A program made the translations under genes and the position numbers. The notes below the pieces were generated by a model. It did not search any database, had not been told where the DNA came from, and saw nothing but the letters and a program-made list of their open reading frames with translations. From Nicoliella lavandulae (GTDB lineage Bacteria; Bacillota; Bacilli; Lactobacillales; Lactobacillaceae), in assembly GCF_037546185.1 (NCBI RefSeq), contig NZ_JAWMWH010000001.1, forward strand, positions 1,354,590 to 1,418,589: DNA of 64,000 bases, given 5' to 3'. Below, in pieces: positions 53,465-60,981 of the stretch; positions within the stretch are counted from its first letter, which is position 1, and every line of letters starts with the position of its first letter.

Positions 53465-54409
53465 TTATTTGATTCTTTCAATTACCCGTAACTTAGCGCT
53501 GTGGGATCGATGATTATCCTTAATTTCATCCTTTGATGGTAGAATTGGTTTTCGACTCACTAGCTTGAAATCTGGCTTTAGCTCATCTGGAACCACTGGC
53601 AACCCCTGTGGTAAATCTTGAATGGTTGTCTTTTCCTTAAACATTGTTTTAACTAACCGATCTTCTAAAGATTGAAAAGTAATGACACTAACTCGGCCAC
53701 CAACGGCAATTAAATCAATAGCTTGTTCCAGCGATGTTTCTAATGCTCCTAATTCATCGTTAACGGCAATCCGAATTGCTTGAAACACTTTTTTGGCTGG
53801 ATGACCACCATGACGCCGCGCAGCAGCTGGAATTCCAGCCTTAATCACTTCAACTAGCTCATCAGTTGTATTAATTGGTGCTGTCTGACGTTGTTTTTCA
53901 ATAACCCGTGCAATCTGCTTTGAAAATTTTTCTTCTCCATAACGGAAAAAGATTCGAACCAACTGATCATAAGACCATTCATTAACTACTTTCCAAGCAT
54001 CTAATGGATTACGTTGATCCATTCGCATATCTAAACGAGCATTTTTACGATAACTAAAGCCGCGTTCAGCATCATCAAACTGTGGTGAGGAAACTCCCAA
54101 ATCATATAAGACACCATTAACACTACTAACACCATGTTGTTTTAAGTCAGTTTTTAAATTTCTAAAATTATCATGAATAAATGTTAAATCATTTTGGGCT
54201 AAATACTTAGCTAAATGTTCTTGATTGTAATCAATTGCAACTTGATCTTGATCAAATGCATATAAGTGTCCATTTGACAAAGATTGCAAAATTCTTGAAC
54301 TATGTCCACCACCACCTAAAGTACAGTCAACGTAAACGCCTGCTGGGTTAATATTTAATTCTGCAACTGCCTCATTTAATAACACTGTCTGGTGGTCAAA
54401 CTTATCCAA
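53465..54409 (-). CDS. rsmH: 16S rRNA (cytosine1402-N4)-methyltransferase RsmH
   Basis: RsmH (MraW) methylates C1402 in the decoding centre. The 314-residue product starts MDKFDHQTVLLNEAV and has the SAM-binding DCTLGGGGHSSRIL near residue 28, YDLGVSSPQFD near 98 and the C-terminal SHSAKLRVIERI. The start is TTG with GGAG upstream. It is the first gene of this dcw operon; the usual upstream partner mraZ is absent. Confidence 0.95.
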   Translation of the reverse strand: MDKFDHQTVLLNEAVAELNINPAGVYVDCTLGGGGHSSRILQSLSNGHLYAFDQDQVAIDYNQEHLAKYLAQNDLTFIHDNFRNLKTDLKQHGVSSVNGVLYDLGVSSPQFDDAERGFSYRKNARLDMRMDQRNPLDAWKVVNEWSYDQLVRIFFRYGEEKFSKQIARVIEKQRQTAPINTTDELVEVIKAGIPAAARRHGGHPAKKVFQAIRIAVNDELGALETSLEQAIDLIAVGGRVSVITFQSLEDRLVKTMFKEKTTIQDLPQGLPVVPDELKPDFKLVSRKPILPSKDEIKDNHRSHSAKLRVIERIK

Positions 54410-54522
54410 AATTATTGCGCTCCAATCAAATTAATTTTAACTAAATAGTCACTAATGATTAAAATATTCACAGTAACTATATAATTAGCCCATACTATCT
54501 ACTTAAATTTTACCACGATAAC

Positions 54523-54536
54523 GTAGTAGTTACTAC
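54523..54536. repeat. Inverted repeat upstream of rsmH, possible operator
   Basis: GTAGTA and TACTAC with a 2-base GT centre, extended imperfectly by flanking ACGT on both sides, about 115 bases before the rsmH start. No T-run follows on either strand, so it is not a terminator. It could be a protein-binding site in the dcw promoter region. Confidence 0.4.
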
Positions 54537-54558
54537 ACGTATAGCAGATTTAATAAAA

Positions 54559-54596
54559 TATAAAAAGATACCGAAAATTTGTTCGATATCTTTTAT
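54559..54596 (-). terminator. Terminator of the DUF3397 gene
   Basis: Minus strand: AAGATATCGA pairs with TCGGTATCTT (wobble included) across a loop of about 8 bases, followed by five T. It overlaps the stop codon and separates the gene from rsmH. Confidence 0.7.
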
Positions 54597-54934
54597 TTAA
54601 CAAAAATAGAAATAATCCACACAAACGGAAATACGATATCACAGATTCGCCACAACAGCATTATTAATCGTTTAACATCAACATCCCCTGTGTGAATAAA
54701 TTGATATCCACAACTAATCATCATAAACAACACGAAGGGAATTAATAGCCACGGTAAGAATGTATAATGAGTAGTATCAATTGTATTTAAATAAGTAAAG
54801 TAACCCCAAAATGGTAATAAAAAATCAATTGGTTTAATTCGACTTAAAAATTTAAATGATAATTTTCGTTTAACAAAAATAGCTAGTAATGAAATTAATA
54901 TTATAATTACAATTTGCATCAAAATTTTTAACAA
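54593..54934 (-). CDS. DUF3397 family membrane protein
   Basis: A 113-residue protein with about four helices and no catalytic motif, matching lactobacillar DUF3397 proteins. The family usually lies just upstream of mraZ-rsmH, as here apart from the absent mraZ, which suggests a cell-envelope role, but none is known. The start is TTG, 9 bases after AGGA. It is divergent from the DUF4044 gene. Confidence 0.82.
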   Translation of the reverse strand: MLKILMQIVIIILISLLAIFVKRKLSFKFLSRIKPIDFLLPFWGYFTYLNTIDTTHYTFLPWLLIPFVLFMMISCGYQFIHTGDVDVKRLIMLLWRICDIVFPFVWIISIFVK

Positions 54935-54970
54935 AATATCAGATCCTATCCTGAATTAGTATTTCAAGAG

Positions 54971-54999
54971 TTGCAAAACAGATTATCTAAATGTAAACT
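54971..54999 (+). promoter_or_regulatory. Probable promoter of the DUF4044 gene
   Basis: TTGCAA (54971-54976), 17-base spacer, TAAACT (54994-54999), 43 bases before the start codon. Confidence 0.45.
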
Positions 55000-55041
55000 T
55001 GTATCTAAAGTCATTAATACGTTCGAAAGCGAGGGATATAA

Positions 55042-55161
55042 TTGGCCAAAAAGAAAAAGAGTACATTCCAAAAGGTGGTCACAACCGTTGTATGGTTGAT
55101 GATCATATTCTTAATCTTAGGGGTTATCCTACCAGTTGTCAGCTCATTTTATAACAACTAA
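55042..55161 (+). CDS. DUF4044 family small membrane protein, 39 aa
   Basis: A very short intact gene: TTG start with GAGGG 6 bases upstream, 39 residues, a terminator right after. The product starts MAKKKKSTFQKVVTTVVWLM and is one transmembrane helix (about residues 14-35) with a basic N-terminus, so it is anchored with the N-terminus inside. It fits the DUF4044 family of lactobacilli and its usual place beside DUF3397. Function unknown. Confidence 0.8.
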   Translation: MAKKKKSTFQKVVTTVVWLMIIFLILGVILPVVSSFYNN

Positions 55162-55174
55162 AATAACAGTCACG

Positions 55175-55210
55175 ATAAAAATGGAACTCATCAATGAGTT
55201 CCATTTTTAT
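55175..55210. terminator. Bidirectional terminator between DUF4044 and trmL genes
   Basis: AAAAATGGAACTCAT (55177-55191) pairs perfectly with ATGAGTTCCATTTTT (55194-55208), with runs of A and T that suit both directions. Confidence 0.9.
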
Positions 55211-55722
55211 TTTAGCTTATCATATTCATAGATATGGGTCCGCTCTAAAGAGTTAAAACTCTGTTGTCTTAGTGCTTCATAAATAACGATTGCACATGAA
55301 TTAGAAAGGTTCAATGCCCGAATATGAGTATCATCTTGCGGGATTCTGATTGCTTTGTCAGCATTCTTACGCATAAACGGTTCCGGAAGACCAGTTGTTT
55401 CCTTTCCAAATAAAAAGTAAAAATCACCATTAATTGATTCAGAATAATCCGGTTGAGTATAGTCACGTTCTGCAAACTTCGAAACTAAAAACAATTTTGA
55501 ATCTGGTTTTAGAGTTTCAATAAATGCTGGTAAATTTTCATGATAATTAATGTTTACCTTATCCCAATAATCAAGTCCTGCCCGCTTTAAATGTTTGTCA
55601 TCTACAGAAAAGCCAAGTGGCTTAATCAAATCTAATACTGTATCAGTCCCAGCACAGGTCCTAGCAATGTTACCGGTATTAGCTGGCATTAGTGGTTCAA
55701 ATAAAACAATATGGTTTGCCAA
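55207..55722 (-). CDS. trmL: tRNA (cytidine/uridine34-2'-O)-methyltransferase TrmL
   Basis: A 171-residue SPOUT-family methyltransferase that modifies the wobble base of tRNA-Leu. The N-terminus IVLFEPLMPANTGNIARTC and the SAM-knot FLFGKETTGLPE and RIPQDDTHIRALNLSNSCAIV motifs are complete. The start is TTG with GGAGGAG upstream. It is transcribed alone and converges on the DUF4044 gene. Confidence 0.95.
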   Translation of the reverse strand: MANHIVLFEPLMPANTGNIARTCAGTDTVLDLIKPLGFSVDDKHLKRAGLDYWDKVNINYHENLPAFIETLKPDSKLFLVSKFAERDYTQPDYSESINGDFYFLFGKETTGLPEPFMRKNADKAIRIPQDDTHIRALNLSNSCAIVIYEALRQQSFNSLERTHIYEYDKLK

Positions 55723-55768
55723 TATATTTCTCCTCCAGGTTAATTAATCACCTTTAGTATAATTTAAT

Positions 55769-56659
55769 TTATATTTTTTGCCAAATTACCGCCTGCATAT
55801 CATCAGGTAATGGCGATTTACAAATAACTTCCTGATTCGTAAATGGATTATAAAACTTAAGATAATAACAATGAAGCGCTTGACGATTTAAATCATGATT
55901 AGTTGGATTATAGAGCCAATCCCCAATCAATGGCCGTTTAAGTGCTGAAAGATGAACCCTAATTTGATGAGTCCGACCAGTGTGGAGCCTCACTTTTAAT
56001 AATGAATAGTCATTGTTAGCATTTAAGACCCAAAATTCAGTTCGCGATGGTTTCCCATCGTCACGAACACAGCGCTTTACAAATGAGTCATCTGCTCGTC
56101 CGATTGGTAAATCAATCTCGCCATGCTGAAATGGAAAAGTACCTTTAACAATTGTTAAATACATTTTAACGATGGAATGATCCTTTAGTTGCTTATCCAA
56201 CACAGAATGCGCTAAATGATGCTTAGCAAAAATAACCATCCCACTCGTATCCTTATCTAACCTAGTGACTACATGAATTTTTAGGTTTTGATAATGACGG
56301 CTCAAATAGTATCCCTTCACTCGATTAACTAATGTATCATCCGCATGATTATGGTTAGGGACAGTCGCTAAAAATGGTGGTTTATTAACTACTAAGAAAT
56401 GTTCATCTTCATATACAATTTGAATTGGTGCAAAAGACGCCTCCACATGATCATTGTTCGGTTCAGGTGGTAATACCAAAGTTAATAAATCATCAGGGCT
56501 TAGCATATAATTAGCCAATTGGTCTTTACCATTGACCATAATTCGACCGTCATGAAACTTGATCTTTTTAAGTAGAGTTCTAGTAACCCCATGCGCCATT
56601 AAAAAAGTCCGCACTCGCTGCGGACCATTTCCACTGTAACGCCAATTAAATTTCGTCAT
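55769..56659 (-). CDS. RluD-family pseudouridine synthase
   Basis: A 296-residue RNA pseudouridine synthase with an N-terminal S4-like segment (VRTFLMAHGVTRTLLKKIKF) and the catalytic domain with VTRLDKDTSGMVIFAK (catalytic Asp in RLDKDTSG), then the THQIRVHLSAL motif. It is of the RluD/RluA group; the exact target rRNA base is not determined. The start is ATG 56659 after GGGGTTAG, overlapping nadK's end by 14 bases. It is the last gene of the relQ-nadK-rluD operon. Confidence 0.93.
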   Translation of the reverse strand: MTKFNWRYSGNGPQRVRTFLMAHGVTRTLLKKIKFHDGRIMVNGKDQLANYMLSPDDLLTLVLPPEPNNDHVEASFAPIQIVYEDEHFLVVNKPPFLATVPNHNHADDTLVNRVKGYYLSRHYQNLKIHVVTRLDKDTSGMVIFAKHHLAHSVLDKQLKDHSIVKMYLTIVKGTFPFQHGEIDLPIGRADDSFVKRCVRDDGKPSRTEFWVLNANNDYSLLKVRLHTGRTHQIRVHLSALKRPLIGDWLYNPTNHDLNRQALHCYYLKFYNPFTNQEVICKSPLPDDMQAVIWQKI

Positions 56660-57461
56660 GATCACTAACCCCAATAAAGGAATTACCCACTCTTTTCCAG
56701 AAATGAGTATGGCGATACTGAGCAAATGAAATTCGTTGATCAGAAATTTGATAACGAATCGACTCAATTGGCCGATCTTTAACTAGCATCTGGTCACAAG
56801 TTAAAATATTGTTTTCTTTATTATCTGGAATTAAGGTAATCCATTCATTAGGTGGAATAATGATGGGTGAACCCATCGTCCTGAATACGCGATTATTAAT
56901 TGAAGCCATTTCAGAAACCTGAATTGCATTTAATTGTGGATTAATAATTGCTCCACCTACTGCTTTATTATAGGCGGTCGATCCGGTTGGTGTTGAAATA
57001 CATAATCCGTCTCCACGGAATTTTTCAAAAAATTCATCTTTAATATAAACATCAGTGACCATTGTGCTACTGACGCGCTTAAAGGTTGACTCATTAAGTG
57101 CTAGCAGTTGATCTGATACCCCACCATCAGCATAGTTTACCTTAATCGATAACAATGGGTATGAAACACTTTGGCGGTTGTCATCTTCAAGACTACTAAC
57201 CAATTGATCGACCTCATAGTCACGCCAATCGGTATAAAAACCTAAATGTCCAGTGTGAATTCCCACAAATCTAATCTTATCGATTGCGTCATTATAGTGA
57301 TGAAAGGCTGATAATAACGTACCATCCCCACCAACTGAAATAACAATTTCAGGATTTAGACCATCAATTTCTAGATGATCAGATTTAACTATTTCTTCTT
57401 TTAATTTTGAAGCAACTTCATTTGAAGTGCCACCATTATTACTAAAAATTGCAACTTTCAT
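56646..57461 (-). CDS. nadK: NAD kinase
   Basis: NadK makes NADP from NAD. The 271-residue product starts MKVAIFSNNG and has the nucleotide-binding GGDGTLLSAFH near residue 47, and the NE/D motifs ALNESTFKR and SPTGSTAYNKAVGG. The start is ATG 57461 after AAGGAAG. It lies between relQ (2-base gap) and the pseudouridine synthase (overlap), the same order as yjbM-yjbN-yjbO in Bacillus. Confidence 0.95.
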   Translation of the reverse strand: MKVAIFSNNGGTSNEVASKLKEEIVKSDHLEIDGLNPEIVISVGGDGTLLSAFHHYNDAIDKIRFVGIHTGHLGFYTDWRDYEVDQLVSSLEDDNRQSVSYPLLSIKVNYADGGVSDQLLALNESTFKRVSSTMVTDVYIKDEFFEKFRGDGLCISTPTGSTAYNKAVGGAIINPQLNAIQVSEMASINNRVFRTMGSPIIIPPNEWITLIPDNKENNILTCDQMLVKDRPIESIRYQISDQRISFAQYRHTHFWKRVGNSFIGVSDHDEI

Positions 57462-57462
57462 T

Positions 57463-58071
57463 TCAATCTTCCTTATTATCTTGATATTTCGCAAGTTCTT
57501 TTTTTATCGATGACATTTCTTCATCTAGTTTATAAGTAGTATCAGCAACATGCTGTAGTCGCTTTTCTAACACTTCAGGAAAGTTTCCTTGATGTTTGTA
57601 GTTAATTGAGTGCTCAACCGTTGCCCAGAAATTCATTGCTAAGGTTCTAACTTGAATTTCAGCTAATAATACCATTGGTCCGTCGATTCCTTGTACAGTA
57701 TATTCAAACACAATGTGATAAGATCGATACCCACTTGCCTTTTCATTATGAACATAGTCACGTTCTTCCAAAATATTTAAATCAGACCGTTGTCTTAATA
57801 AGTTGACGACCGTATAGATATCTTCGATAAATGGACATATAATTCTAAGCCCAGCAATATCTTCCATATCCTGTCTAATTCTAGATTCATCAATATAACG
57901 GCGTTGCATCTTTTCTTTAATACTATCAATCGGCTTAACACGGCCGGTAACAAATTCAATGGGTGATCTTTGATTTAATTCCATAAATTCAGCTCTAATT
58001 CCCCGTAGCTTAATTTTTAGTTCATCAACGATTTGATGATAGGGAAATAAGAATGATTTCCAGTCCTCCAT
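57463..58071 (-). CDS. relQ: Small alarmone synthetase RelQ (YjbM)
   Basis: RelQ makes (p)ppGpp from GTP or GDP without a hydrolase domain. The 202-residue product has only the synthetase domain, with the RSPIEFVTGRVKPIDSIKEK, EDIAGLRIIC and GYRSYHIVFEY motifs, followed by VEIQVR-type (here AEIQVRTLAMNFW) and a helical C-terminus. It is RelQ by its partner nadK, as opposed to RelP/YwaC. Basal alarmone affects stress tolerance and antibiotic persistence. ATG with AAGGTG upstream. Confidence 0.93.
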   Translation of the reverse strand: MEDWKSFLFPYHQIVDELKIKLRGIRAEFMELNQRSPIEFVTGRVKPIDSIKEKMQRRYIDESRIRQDMEDIAGLRIICPFIEDIYTVVNLLRQRSDLNILEERDYVHNEKASGYRSYHIVFEYTVQGIDGPMVLLAEIQVRTLAMNFWATVEHSINYKHQGNFPEVLEKRLQHVADTTYKLDEEMSSIKKELAKYQDNKED

Positions 58072-58259
58072 TTAATCACCTTCCTCTTTAATAATGACCT
58101 TATTAATTTTAACACAATCACAGCAAGACACGAACAAGAAAACATTTTAACAAATATTTCAAGCAAATATTTTGTTTTTTATTATAAATTTGGTATTCTA
58201 TACATTGAATTATAAATTGCCATTGGCTTTTTTAACGATCTTTGAAAGGAGGAATTATT

Positions 58260-58883
58260 ATGCTTGAAGCTTATTTATTTGTTGATCCATTATGCAAAGA
58301 ATGCGTTCAAGCTGAACATGTAATTTTGAAACTTGCTGACGATTTAGATAAAACATTTTCGTTCCAATTCATTCCAATGTTGAATATGAAGAGTATTAGA
58401 GATTGTTACTACAAAAGCGGACAGCATTTATCGAACGAAAGTAAGTACTTTAAAACCGAGTATAATACTGTTCTTGATTACAAAGCTTCCTTATTTCAAG
58501 GTAGAAAATGTGGCCGGAAGTTTTTAATGGGCCTTCAAGATGAATTAATTGTAAATGGTAAGGAATACAACAACGATGTTTGCCTAAAAGTTGCTAAACA
58601 AGCTGGTTTAGACATTGAAATGTTTGAAGAAGACAGACGTTCTACATTAGCAATTAATGCGTTTAAAGCTGATCAAAAACTGGCACAGGAAATGAAAATT
58701 CAAAAGCCCGCTTCAGCGGTCATTTTTGATTGTGATTCCTTTGAGTGCGGAATTTTAATGGATCAAATTAATTATAATGACTTAGTTGAAGTTTGCACGA
58801 ATGATACCAACATCTATGAGAATAAAGATTTGTTTAAATATAATAAAGACGGTAAACTAACTCCTAATTTACATGTCCTTTAG
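58260..58883 (+). CDS. spxH: SpxH/YjbH-type thioredoxin-fold adaptor protein
   Basis: In B. subtilis YjbH (SpxH) binds the redox regulator Spx and feeds it to ClpXP. The 207-residue product has a DsbA-like fold with a CKEC motif near residues 13-16 (FVDPLCKEC) and the family's RKCGRKFLMGLQDEL. The CXXC suits the Spx-adaptor type. The start is ATG 58260 after AAAGGAGG. It is divergent from relQ and precedes coiA/mecA, matching the yjbH-yjbF-mecA area of Bacillus. Confidence 0.88.
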   Translation: MLEAYLFVDPLCKECVQAEHVILKLADDLDKTFSFQFIPMLNMKSIRDCYYKSGQHLSNESKYFKTEYNTVLDYKASLFQGRKCGRKFLMGLQDELIVNGKEYNNDVCLKVAKQAGLDIEMFEEDRRSTLAINAFKADQKLAQEMKIQKPASAVIFDCDSFECGILMDQINYNDLVEVCTNDTNIYENKDLFKYNKDGKLTPNLHVL

Positions 58884-58914
58884 TGAACTGAACGTAATCA
58901 GTTCTTTTTTTTTA
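58883..58914 (+). terminator. Terminator of spxH
   Basis: GAACTGA and TCAGTTC form a perfect 7-bp stem with a 6-base loop and a nine-T tail. The stop codon of the converging coiA lies inside this stretch. Confidence 0.85.
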
Positions 58915-59986
58915 CAAAATTTGGGATTGCAGCTAATTTTTGATCATAACTTTCAAACCAATTGGGCATTTGATTGAGTTTAACTAGATTACCATCTATC
59001 ATAATAATGCCTAACTTTACCCAACTGCTTAATAGTTGCATTTTGAACCCGTTAATGACTTTGACGTCAATCATTAATGGGAACTCTGTCAGTAAATCAA
59101 ACATCTCCAAAAATGATTTTTTAGACATCGTTAAATTAAGTTTTAAATACAATAATAATTTTATTTTTATATAGTTCAATTGATGCCCCCAAAGTGGTGG
59201 TTCATAATACGGATAATCTAATTCTAAAGGATACCCGCCAAAATTATAGCCATTTTGGTAACATAAATTTTGAATTCTTATTAAACTAGAACTCCCTAAG
59301 CTTAATTGCTTTTGAATACTAATCGTATGGTGCTTTAAATCAGCTATTAAGTGATTACGCTGATTACAAACATTGATTGGATTATTAATAAACATAGTTA
59401 AATCATCCAGATTATCAATTGTATGCCATTCATAAATTAATTTTCCTAAATAGCTTTTAATATGGTGCTGGATTAATAGCTTTGATTGATCCACATCCCA
59501 ATACATAATATAAAAGCCTAAATTAACTTGATACCTCATGAATTGAATCAATTTTTTAAAACTATGCTTTTGTTTTAAATATGGTTTCCCCAAAATCCAA
59601 TTCGATATATGTGATATTTTTTGATATCCCGTTAATCGTTCTTTTAATCGGCGACTACTAATTGGGCTGCACTGAAATTCAATAATTTGATTATTATCTA
59701 ATAATAAATCTGGTCGTTGCTTAATATTAGCAAAGTAATGCTCTAACCTAGGATTATGAATTTTAAAAAAATGAAATAGTTGTTGTTTACCCAATAAGTG
59801 TTCTTGAGTCTCTCCTTCGCCTAATTTTTCACACTCACTACCCTTTTGATGAGCAAAGTGAGCGACCTTATGTCGCCCTGCCTTTAAAGTCACTAATTCC
59901 ATACATGCACAACAAAAGAATGTTTCTTTTCGATGCGCATCTTGAGCTTGAACTAACTTTTTATTTTTATTAAAAGCAATTAACAT
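58898..59986 (-). CDS. coiA: Competence protein CoiA
   Basis: CoiA is needed late in transformation, after DNA uptake, and resembles a nuclease. The 362-residue product has a CCAC/CE metal-like N-terminus (FFCCACMELVTLKAGRHKVAHFAH), an EHLLGKQQLF helix near residue 83 and RPDLLL..EFQCSPIS near 112-127, matching the restriction-endonuclease-like core D..E.Q of the family. It sits between spxH and mecA, as in other Bacilli, and has a possible competence element just upstream. Confidence 0.9.
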   Translation of the reverse strand: MLIAFNKNKKLVQAQDAHRKETFFCCACMELVTLKAGRHKVAHFAHQKGSECEKLGEGETQEHLLGKQQLFHFFKIHNPRLEHYFANIKQRPDLLLDNNQIIEFQCSPISSRRLKERLTGYQKISHISNWILGKPYLKQKHSFKKLIQFMRYQVNLGFYIMYWDVDQSKLLIQHHIKSYLGKLIYEWHTIDNLDDLTMFINNPINVCNQRNHLIADLKHHTISIQKQLSLGSSSLIRIQNLCYQNGYNFGGYPLELDYPYYEPPLWGHQLNYIKIKLLLYLKLNLTMSKKSFLEMFDLLTEFPLMIDVKVINGFKMQLLSSWVKLGIIMIDGNLVKLNQMPNWFESYDQKLAAIPNFVKKKN

Positions 59987-60003
59987 CTTATCACCCTATT
60001 TAA

Positions 60004-60011
60004 AATACGAT
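60004..60011 (-). promoter_or_regulatory. Candidate competence promoter element of coiA
   Basis: Minus-strand ATCGTATT, followed by TTAAATAGGGT, lies 17 bases before the coiA ATG; a near copy precedes comEA at 14305-14312. The AGGG is also the coiA ribosome site. Confidence 0.35.
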
Positions 60012-60015
60012 AAAA

Positions 60016-60031
60016 GCATTAATTATAATGC
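60016..60031. repeat. 16-bp palindrome upstream of coiA
   Basis: GCATTA-ATTA-TAATGC is a perfect inverted repeat with a 4-base centre. A minus-strand TATAAT (60022-60027) overlaps it, with a TTGCCA 19 bases upstream, so it may be an operator on a vegetative coiA promoter. Confidence 0.4.
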
Positions 60032-60054
60032 ATACTCCAGTAACCATGGCAATT

Positions 60055-60105
60055 AATAATAAAAAAGCCCTTAAAGCTGAATTATTAGTTCAACTTTAAG
60101 GGCAT
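60055..60105 (-). terminator. Terminator of mecA
   Basis: GCCCTTAAAGTTGAA pairs with TTCAGCTTTAAGGGC on the minus strand as a 15-bp stem; the one non-Watson-Crick position is a G-U only in the minus transcript, so it is a minus-strand terminator, with six T after it. Confidence 0.9.
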
Positions 60106-60127
60106 AAAAACCAGTAATTTATAACAT

Positions 60128-60895
60128 CTAATCTTTAAAGTAGTATTTAGCTAACTCTAACGCACTAGTTGCCATGATTTTCTTACCATATTCATTTAAT
60201 ACTTCAATTGTAACATCAGTTTTGTGACCAAATTCATATGCCAACGCAATACTATTATTAATAATATCATCATTTGATCCATCTAAATTACGGACAAACA
60301 TTAATCCTAGATAATATTTACCCTTATAAATAAATAGACTAGAAGCACCATTTTCAATTCTTAGCCGCTTTGATAAAGCAATAAAATCTTCGAAAGAATT
60401 CATTTTAATGATAGCTTCTTTCATATTACCGTAACTTTCGTCACCAAAACTGTCCATATTATTTAGATTATCCTTCATATCAGAGTAATTCATTGCATCG
60501 TATTTATCGTAGTAGTTATCATCTTTACCTTTAAATAAATCGGGATTATTCTTAAAGAACTCATCACTACTAAAGTTACTTTCGTTCTTGAGTTGGTTCC
60601 TAATATAGTCAGAAACAGTATCATTAGTTTGCTGTGTTTTTTCTGGATCATTAGGATCAGCTTTACTAATAAATAATTCTAGACCATTTTTATTAGGTAG
60701 CACTTGAAAAGTAAGCGCCTCATTATCACCTTGAAATTGATGATCTGTATCAATTTCATCGAGAACACTATAGAAAAATTCTTCAATTTGCTTGTGGTCA
60801 CCAAGTAGATCTAATACAGTAATACCATGCTCACTTAAATCTTCATTGTTAATTAAAACTCGAATGGTGTTGTCATTAATTCTATCCATCTTCAA
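60128..60895 (-). CDS. mecA: ClpCP adaptor protein MecA
   Basis: MecA targets proteins (ComK, ComX and others) to ClpCP and so holds competence in check. The 255-residue product starts MKMDRINDNTIRVLINNEDL, the N-terminal substrate-binding domain, and has an acidic linker (about 90-150) and a C-terminal ClpC-binding domain. The start is TTG 60895, 9 bases after AGGAGG; the next ATG is two codons on. It lies next to coiA, which is common in Bacilli. Confidence 0.93.
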   Translation of the reverse strand: MKMDRINDNTIRVLINNEDLSEHGITVLDLLGDHKQIEEFFYSVLDEIDTDHQFQGDNEALTFQVLPNKNGLELFISKADPNDPEKTQQTNDTVSDYIRNQLKNESNFSSDEFFKNNPDLFKGKDDNYYDKYDAMNYSDMKDNLNNMDSFGDESYGNMKEAIIKMNSFEDFIALSKRLRIENGASSLFIYKGKYYLGLMFVRNLDGSNDDIINNSIALAYEFGHKTDVTIEVLNEYGKKIMATSALELAKYYFKD

Positions 60896-60981
60896 AGACG
60901 AGCACCTCCTATACACGTTAAATTCTTAATTACTATTATCTCACATTTAGTATAAATTAAAAGCCATTAGCCTATAATTAA

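Noticed and set aside
54410..54592. Hidden or degenerate mraZ in the rsmH leader
   Set aside because: Only 183 bases, with terminator and palindrome; no frame shows the MraZ segments.
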